Positions 58,462-64,000 of a stretch of 64,000 nt of DNA are shown piece after piece. A model generated the notes under the pieces. It ran no database searches. It was not told the origin of the DNA and saw only the letters and a list, made by a program, of their open reading frames with translations. The stretch is taken from positions 1,141,001 to 1,205,000 of the forward strand of contig OZ037903.1 in assembly GCA_964035575.1 (NCBI GenBank). The letters are read 5' to 3'. Source of the DNA: Rhynchopus sp. YZ270_cl-10 (Eukaryota; Euglenozoa; Diplonemea; Diplonemida; Diplonemidae). How positions within the stretch are numbered: the first letter of the stretch is position 1; each line of letters opens with the position of its first letter. The translations under genes and the position numbers were made by a program.

Positions 58462-58920
58462 TTTATTCCGGTTTACAAAGTAGGGGTAGTCCCCAAGCAC
58501 AGGCCAAAAAACAGTGAGATGGGAGATCAGGAAAAATAAATACCACCACACCACACGTATCACCTGTTACAGGAGCTAATCAAAAGAAAAAAAGAACAAC
58601 AACAAATGCCGAGGACAACGCTTAAGGCGAAGATGCAGGAGGCATACGAGAGCGGACTAAGCAACTACAAGAGCTTCGCCTCTTACAAGCTCGAGTGGGA
58701 GAAGATGCTCTCTCACAACAGAATTACCACCTGAAATCCACCCACCACACAGGAATCCTCATACAGGTGCGCCGTGAAATAAGGTGACTTTTTTTCACGC
58801 CCCATGCAATTTACACATAAATTGCCGTGAAATAAGGTGACTTTTAACACACAAAGTTCTTCTTATTTCACTGCATTTTGGCCTGTGCTTGGGGACTACT
58901 ACTTTGTAAATCGGAATAAA
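58462..58920. mobile_element. 459-bp TIR element with a short ORF
   Basis: The TIRs are TTTATTCCGGTTTACAAAGT at the left and TTTATTCCGATTTACAAAGT read from the right, continuing as AGTCCCCAAGCACAGGCC (about 48 bp). Inside are two direct repeats, GCCGTGAAATAAGGTGACTT (about 58771, 58823). The motif AAATAAGG then CTTTTTTTCACGC also starts the adjacent hairpin unit at 58252, so both may belong to one mobile unit. Confidence 0.7.
58606..58734 (+). CDS. Possible 42-codon ORF inside the TIR element
   Basis: ATG at 58606, TGA at 58732-58734. The peptide (MPRTTLKAKMQEAYESGLSN onward) is helical and basic, with a Trp and three Tyr. Its base composition is like the genes and unlike the surrounding AT-rich DNA. 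The frame stays open upstream for about 20 codons (HLLQELIKRKKEQQQ before the Met) and includes a TTACAG that could be a splice acceptor. No family is recognised. It may be a leftover exon of a transposon protein or a captured host exon. Confidence 0.35.
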   Translation: MPRTTLKAKMQEAYESGLSNYKSFASYKLEWEKMLSHNRITT

Positions 58921-59071
58921 AAAACAAAAAAAGAAAAAAAAAACCCCACCTCTTTTTTCCTCCCCCAAGAGAGCACACGAAACGCCCTGTTCGCCCCGTT
59001 TGTGGGGTTCTCTTGTTGTCGTCCTACCCACGTACCTACCTGCGTCTCTATCCTCATTCGACTAATCTTTG

Positions 59072-59104
<33 letters not shown>

Positions 59105-60757
59105 AAATGACTGTGTGAAATGCCAGCTTACAGTTTCCCTGTGAGCAAACTCTCTATTGAACCACTCCGGGGGGGGTTCGATAACCCCCCGCGGAGTGTC
59201 AGTGCCCTACGTCCCAGAGGCGTTTTTGCACAATACCGATACTTCACTTTTGTGCATGTCTACAACAAAGACCGACTACTGTTCTTTGACCATTCTTTTC
59301 TGATGTCTGCGCAGAGAGGCGCTTTCATCTTTTCTAGTTATTCTTCGTTTTTGTTATTTTTTTCTCTTTTTGAGAAGTGTACGACGTCTGTCTTTTGTAA
59401 TCTATATCTTTGACACTCTAGTGTGTTGGGAGGGCAATGTGCCCTTCCACACAAAAGTCTGGGATTATTTTGTCACCACAAATGCCGTACAGAGCTTCTA
59501 GGCATGGTTATCCAAGGCGTGATGCCAAGTCTAGTGGTTCTTTTTTTGTATTCGAATATATTCAATATTTTGTTCTGACCACAAACTCTTTTTCCCCCTT
59601 TCTTTTGGTGGTAAAGATGTGCACCAAGAGTGACATCTTTTTTTTTTTCCTCTATTTTTTTTGTTTCCCTTTTCACATTTTTTTTTGCAACAACTCAAAT
59701 TTGCTTATCTTCTTTAGTGCTTTCTCTCTTACCCCCCATGGGTCTGAAAATACAGCAGCCATGGGAGGGTGGGAGAACCTGATTGTCGCAAAGAGAAAGA
59801 AAGAGCCCTACACACAGTGTGGGTATAGGCTGTGGATGAGGTTTTCTCTGTTTTTTTTCACTGAGCTGTATTGCCTTAGGGCTCTTGCATTAATGTGTGA
59901 ACAGACATGCCGCTCCAGCCAAACCAAAGGAAAATAGTACAGTGCGTTTGTCAAGACAAAAAAAGGAGGGCACAGTGAAGACTGTCTATATAGTAGCTAT
60001 ACTAATGCGACAGAAAAAAAATACCAAAAAAAAAATCAAAAAAAAAAAAAAAATGAACAGCGCATGAAATTATAGTAGAGTTCATCCTTCGGGTGTCTAT
60101 ACTATAACGATTGATGTAAACAAAAACTTCGCTTCAAAGCAACCCTTCAATCAAGTCTATTATAGACTATACACTAATCCAGCCAAGTTTTTCAATAAAA
60201 GAACAGCGAATGAATCCAACAGGGTATATGAGCTTTTTCAAATAAGAGTGAAGTGTATGGGGGGGGTGATCCGTCTCGAATATGATGAAAAGTTAAGAAA
60301 TCCACCCCCCGAAAAAAAAGTCTGGAAATAGAAATATCAGAAATAGCGTGTCCAAACCCCCAAGGCGCTAAAGGGAATCCAGCGCAACGTTGGCTAGAGT
60401 TGAGCTGCAGTGATAATGAAAGCCTGTCGGTTATATCATTGTTCGTATTTCGAAGCGAGTGTCACCCTCTAGATGAAAAGCTTGTTCACCCCTCTCCCAT
60501 CCATCGCTGGTGGTAAAGTCAGAGGTTATGTTCACAATTCCTTCCAAACCCTGCCAAATTATGTAAAAAGAGTGGAGCTCAACCAAGTTTTCAAAAAAAA
60601 AAAAAAAAAAAAGTGAAAAAAAGGTCGAGACAACAAAGACACGACAGTCTCCCTTTACCCCCGTAATTTTTTTTTCAACCGGCCCTACGTCACACAGGAT
60701 TCATGCCCCTGGGTTCGCAATGATCCCCGTTCATCTTTGGTTGTTGAGTGGAAGCCA

Positions 60758-60890
60758 CATATCAGATGTAAACCGCGAAATGGATGTAGGACTGCATGGT
60801 TGGGGGTCCACCCCCGGTACAGCCGGTTCAGGTACCAAGGTGCACTGTTACGAGAGGGCTTTTGGGTTTCCCGTCAACCTTTTTTTGTGC
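60758..60890 (+). repeat. Long type E repeat upstream of the CUB-like gene
   Basis: CATATCAGATGTAAACCGCG, then AAATGGATGTAGGACTGCA, CACCCCCGGTACAGCCGGT, CAGGTACCAAGGTGCACTGT and the CGAGAGGGCTTTTG core. A copy of the same length and order is at 63210-63330. Confidence 0.8.
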
Positions 60891-60948
60891 TCAATCTTTC
60901 AGTTCACACCCCACCACATAGCCACAGAGTTCCACAACCAATACAACA

Positions 60949-62901
60949 ATGCTGCGCACCGGTGTGGCAGTGCTGCTGTGCGTATGTGTGCACACGCTTC
61001 CAGAGGCCGCAGTAGTGACTTACCCGCCTTGGACACCTTCACCATTAACACAGGTGCCAGGTATAGGAGAGGTGTGCAAGGTGCACGATACCGGTCCGTA
61101 CGATAGTGGGAGGGTAAGTTACTCCGACAATGTCACGAAGTGCTGGATGCTTCCGTGCCAGTACGACATGAATTTGGTGATCACGTTCCTGGACATGCAC
61201 TTTCCAGAGAACGCGGACTCCTCCTTTGAAGTGTATTCTGACACCGACCCTTTCCAATACCCCTACCCCTTCCGTTCTCTCCAGAAGGGCGCCCTGAGCT
61301 CAAACAGTATTGTTGAAAACTTGGGTTCAACTTATGTAAATTTCACGACTGTTCTTACCACGCCAGGAGAAACGTTGGAGAACTCTGACTTTCAGTTTGA
61401 CTACGCGTGCCGGTATGCTGTGCCGAGTATTCATAAGTGCCAAGTGACCACAGACCTGGGTGATACATATGCAGGGATGGTGAGGAATTCATTTGACTTG
61501 TCCAGTAGTAAGAAGCACCAATGTTGGCACATGCCGTGCAATGAGATTGTGTGGATCTCATTCACCATCTTCGAGTTGGCCAATGCCTTCGTAGACCTGT
61601 TGAGCTCCACCGACGGCGAGGTCTACACCCTGCAGAGGAGCTATAACAGGTTCAACTCTTCCCCTGGCGTTGTTATGCTTTACGGCCCCGTCTCCCTGCA
61701 GTTCAATGATTTTGATTCCGTTGCAGATCAGAGTTCAAAGATTTCTTTTGACTATGCGTGCAGGGAGGGAACACTAGCACCGCCGACACTAACACCGGTA
61801 GATACATATGCCCCTCCTACGGTTGCGCCTTCGCCGGCACCAGATACGCCTGCGCCAACATCCGCCCCCGACACATCTGCGCCAGCAACACACGCTCCAC
61901 CTACGTTTGCGCCTGCGACACATGCCCCACCCACGTTTGCGCCTTTGACACCAATACCAGTACCACCTACGTCTGCACCAACATCCGCCCCCGACACATC
62001 AGCGCCAGCAACACAGGCCCCACCTACGGTTGCGCCTGTAACATACGCCCCCGACACATCTGCGCCAGCAACACAGGCCCCACCTACGGTTGCGCCTTTG
62101 ACACAAATACCGGTACCACCCACGTCTGCACCAACATCCGCCCCCGACACATCAGCGCCAGCAACACAGGCTCCACCCACGTCTGCGCCTGTAACATACG
62201 CCCCCGACACATCTGCGCCAGCAACACAGACCACACCTACGTTTGCGCCAACGTCACCAAAGGCTCCGTCAGATGCACCAGAAACATCTGCACCTGACAC
62301 AGGTGTTCCACAAACACCTGCACCGTCTACCAGAACTGATACTCTAGTGCCTGACACAGATGGGGCAATACGCAGGGTAGATTCTGTCTGCACGGAGTAC
62401 CCTGACGTAAACAATACGGTTGGGCATGTGCGCTTTGTGAACAAAGCGCCAAGCATTGTGTGCTGGCACATTGCGTGCAACGACGAGGTTGTGCTCACCT
62501 TCTCCACTCTGGAGCTCGACGACAAATCCTACCTGGGTGTGTACAGCTCAGCTGCCTCGCGCAGTGACGAGCACCTCGAGAGAGCTTTCGCCCCGTCCTC
62601 TAGCTACACAGGCGACATTGTGCTGAAGGGTCCGGCCTTGGTGAAGTTTGGAACTGTCTCTGCCAACAGGTCAGTGCTTGACTTTGAATACGTGTGTCGG
62701 AGTGTCGGTGGCAACAACGGCAGTAGTGGCAGCGGTGACGAGAGTGAGGGAGCGTTTCCGTACTTTGTTGTGGGTGTTACAGCTGCGGGTGTGGTGGGCC
62801 TTCTTCTCTGTGGCTTGTTGGTGAAGCAAACATACAGGTATCGCAGCGAGGACACCACGGGGGAGATGCAGGTCATGGAAGATAACATTTTGATAGTGTA
62901 G
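60949..62901 (+). CDS. Type I surface protein with three CUB-like modules and a T/P-rich stalk
   Basis: Single exon, 650 residues. Signal peptide about 1-21. Two Cys-patterned modules come first (about 43-154, 164-271), then a stalk of about 200 residues in imperfect TSAPDTSAPATQAPPT repeats, then a third module (about 481-583), a TM helix at about 605-625 and a short cytosolic tail. Each module has C-x(20-30)-CW-x2-C, a central strand segment and F-x-Y-x-C at the end. That four-Cys, about 105-residue pattern with CW resembles CUB-type jelly rolls, although the family match is not strict. A role in binding or adhesion at the cell surface is inferred. Like the CAP mucin, it combines folded modules with an O-glycosylation-prone stalk. 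Direct repeats flank the gene. Confidence 0.8.
   Translation: MLRTGVAVLLCVCVHTLPEAAVVTYPPWTPSPLTQVPGIGEVCKVHDTGPYDSGRVSYSDNVTKCWMLPCQYDMNLVITFLDMHFPENADSSFEVYSDTDPFQYPYPFRSLQKGALSSNSIVENLGSTYVNFTTVLTTPGETLENSDFQFDYACRYAVPSIHKCQVTTDLGDTYAGMVRNSFDLSSSKKHQCWHMPCNEIVWISFTIFELANAFVDLLSSTDGEVYTLQRSYNRFNSSPGVVMLYGPVSLQFNDFDSVADQSSKISFDYACREGTLAPPTLTPVDTYAPPTVAPSPAPDTPAPTSAPDTSAPATHAPPTFAPATHAPPTFAPLTPIPVPPTSAPTSAPDTSAPATQAPPTVAPVTYAPDTSAPATQAPPTVAPLTQIPVPPTSAPTSAPDTSAPATQAPPTSAPVTYAPDTSAPATQTTPTFAPTSPKAPSDAPETSAPDTGVPQTPAPSTRTDTLVPDTDGAIRRVDSVCTEYPDVNNTVGHVRFVNKAPSIVCWHIACNDEVVLTFSTLELDDKSYLGVYSSAASRSDEHLERAFAPSSSYTGDIVLKGPALVKFGTVSANRSVLDFEYVCRSVGGNNGSSGSGDESEGAFPYFVVGVTAAGVVGLLLCGLLVKQTYRYRSEDTTGEMQVMEDNILIV
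61780..62340 (+). repeat. Coding repeat of the T/P-rich stalk
   Basis: Imperfect units encoding TSAPDTSAPATQAPPTVAP, with longer duplicated blocks (for example 61969-62110 against 62119-62240). It has a different unit and codon pattern from the TAPAT array, so the two stalks probably arose independently. Confidence 0.85.
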
Positions 62902-64000
62902 AGTTACTGTGGAGCAGCTCCCCGACAAATAGGTTGTCAACGCCGTGCAGCTGATTGTGATTCAGGTGAGACGCTTAGGTTCATCTCACGAACTATTCTT
63001 TGGTCCTGGGCTGGACCTTAAATTGGTTCCTCCAGAAACTCTATGAAGGTGTTGACCGCTCGAATTGATGTCTTGACCTGAGAGATTACGAACCAGGAGG
63101 CCAGGAGGGGTATGCGGGGCGTTTTTGTGCCTTCAGGGTCTTTTTGTTTTTTTTTTTCCAGCAACCCTGCCTCTTTTATACATAGTGCATAGCCTTTGTC
63201 TTTCTTTATCATATCAGATGTAAACCACGAAATAGATGTAAGACTGCACCCACTCCACCCCCGGTACAGCCGGTCAGGTACCAAGGTACACTGTCACGAG
63301 CGGGCTGTTGTATTTCAAGTCAACTTCTTTTTGGGTATGGGGACGGGACTACCCCCCCCTCCGAGGGCCCCCCCTCGTCCTCAGGGTGCTAAATGTCCCT
63401 GTACCTACTAAATGCAAGTTAAACCCTGGGGACTATTCCTGAGCTCTCAAGTCTTCAGCGCGCCGGCTGGCGAGCGGTTGTGTACCGCCCTCGTTCATTT
63501 ATGGTACGGCAAGCCCTTAGGGATATTTTTTTTTTTTACATCTTCTGTTGTTGTTTGTAGGGTATTTGTGCTTTCATCCGGGGCTGGCGTCGTGGGTCAG
63601 TCAGAGGTGCCTGCATACTTAAACCCCCCTCACAGCTATTGTTTACATATTTTTATGTAAATAGTATTCGTGCATGTAAATAATACATGTAAATAATTTA
63701 AATGTAAATAGTACATGTAAATAATTATCACTCATGTATTGTTTACATTTTCCACACCTCCCCTGTAGGGTAACCGAAGGTGAAGTGAGGTATAGTATTG
63801 AAATTGATGTGGGTGTAGGGTCAATTTTACAAACTCGGATTTTGTGAAAATTTTTGGCCGAAAATGGGCCCCACCTAGTGACCGGGCTCATATTTTCCAA
63901 AATTTAAGTGGTCAAAAAATTGTCCAATTTTCAACATCGACCCCACCATTTTCTGGACAGATTCCGGAAATTCCAAAAAATTGTGTTTTTGGTCACGAAT
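62902..64000. other. Spacer with dispersed repeats; AT-rich right end
   Basis: Repeats lie at 62963-63000 (type A), 63001-63085 (type H), 63210-63330 (type E) and 63571-63620 (type G). A TTACATG/CATGTAAAT array lies at 63645-63750. Near the right edge (63930-63970), CGACCCCACCA and GGACAGATTCCGGAAAT resemble the centre of the element at 55564-56052 (about 55834-55865). Confidence 0.6.
63210..63330 (+). repeat. Long type E repeat downstream of the CUB-like gene
   Basis: Direct copy of 60758-60890 with a few percent of differences and a small deletion. Confidence 0.8.

Larger units (their letters stand above)
55338..60948. other. 5.6-kb spacer with many compound inverted-repeat elements
   Basis: It contains TIR elements at 55564-56052, 56077-56248, 56696-56763, 57344-57729 and 58252-58920, and modular repeats at about 56261-56310, 56580-56625, 57732-57840, 59165-59252 and 60758-60890. 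The only ORF worth noting is the 42-codon one at 58606-58734. Confidence 0.65.

Noticed and set aside
1-64000. CRISPR array, rRNA, prophage or LTR element
   Set aside because: No regularly spaced direct repeats with unique spacers, no rRNA-like stretch, and no reverse transcriptase, integrase or capsid-like frame was seen.

Overview
The window comes from a nuclear genome of a microbial eukaryote. Ten protein-coding genes can be supported and all lie on the + strand. They have a high-GC coding style and few short spliceosomal introns; the four that can be placed are 52 to 120 bp and all begin GTATGT and end CAG. The spacers are long, T-rich and full of repeats. There are no operons, no Shine-Dalgarno sites and no bacterial-type genes. 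The products (ribosomal protein eL18, an alsin-like MORN/VPS9 protein, Dispatched/Patched-type transporters, CAP and CUB-like surface proteins) fit a free-living or predatory protist. The exact lineage cannot be fixed from the sequence alone.

Layout. 1-763: 3' end of an unknown gene cut by the window edge. 3861-6140: secreted protein with two fused SGNH esterase units. 7399-8495: three-helix membrane protein with a folate-receptor-like Cys-rich domain. 9278-13817: MORN plus VPS9 (alsin-like) candidate Rab5 exchange factor. 19497-22106: two-helix receptor-like protein with a degenerate class III cyclase-homology domain. 23531-24296: ribosomal protein eL18. 25032-30737: CAP-domain surface mucin with about 1,000 residues of TAPAT repeats. 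38337-39725: unknown Q/P/G-rich protein with a short coiled coil. 42312-46334 and 51414-55337: two Dispatched-like RND paralogues. 60949-62901: type I surface protein with three CUB-like modules and a T/P-rich stalk. The set leans strongly towards cell-surface, secretory and membrane-traffic functions; the genes do not form an obvious single pathway.

The spacers (about 55% of the window) hold most of the novelty. I see at least four families of small terminal-inverted-repeat (TIR) elements and two hAT-like non-autonomous transposons with perfect 8-bp target duplications; for one of these a related empty site lies in the eL18 intron. A 919-bp TIR element and several compound hairpin elements are also present, three of which share a loop of the form CTCGCTNCGCTCG. 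Finally there is a large superfamily of modular short repeats with a shared core (CACGAGAGGC, then a CAACTTTTCTTT-like tail and poly-T); the clear copies all lie in the same orientation as the genes. I found no tRNA, rRNA, CRISPR or convincing minus-strand gene.
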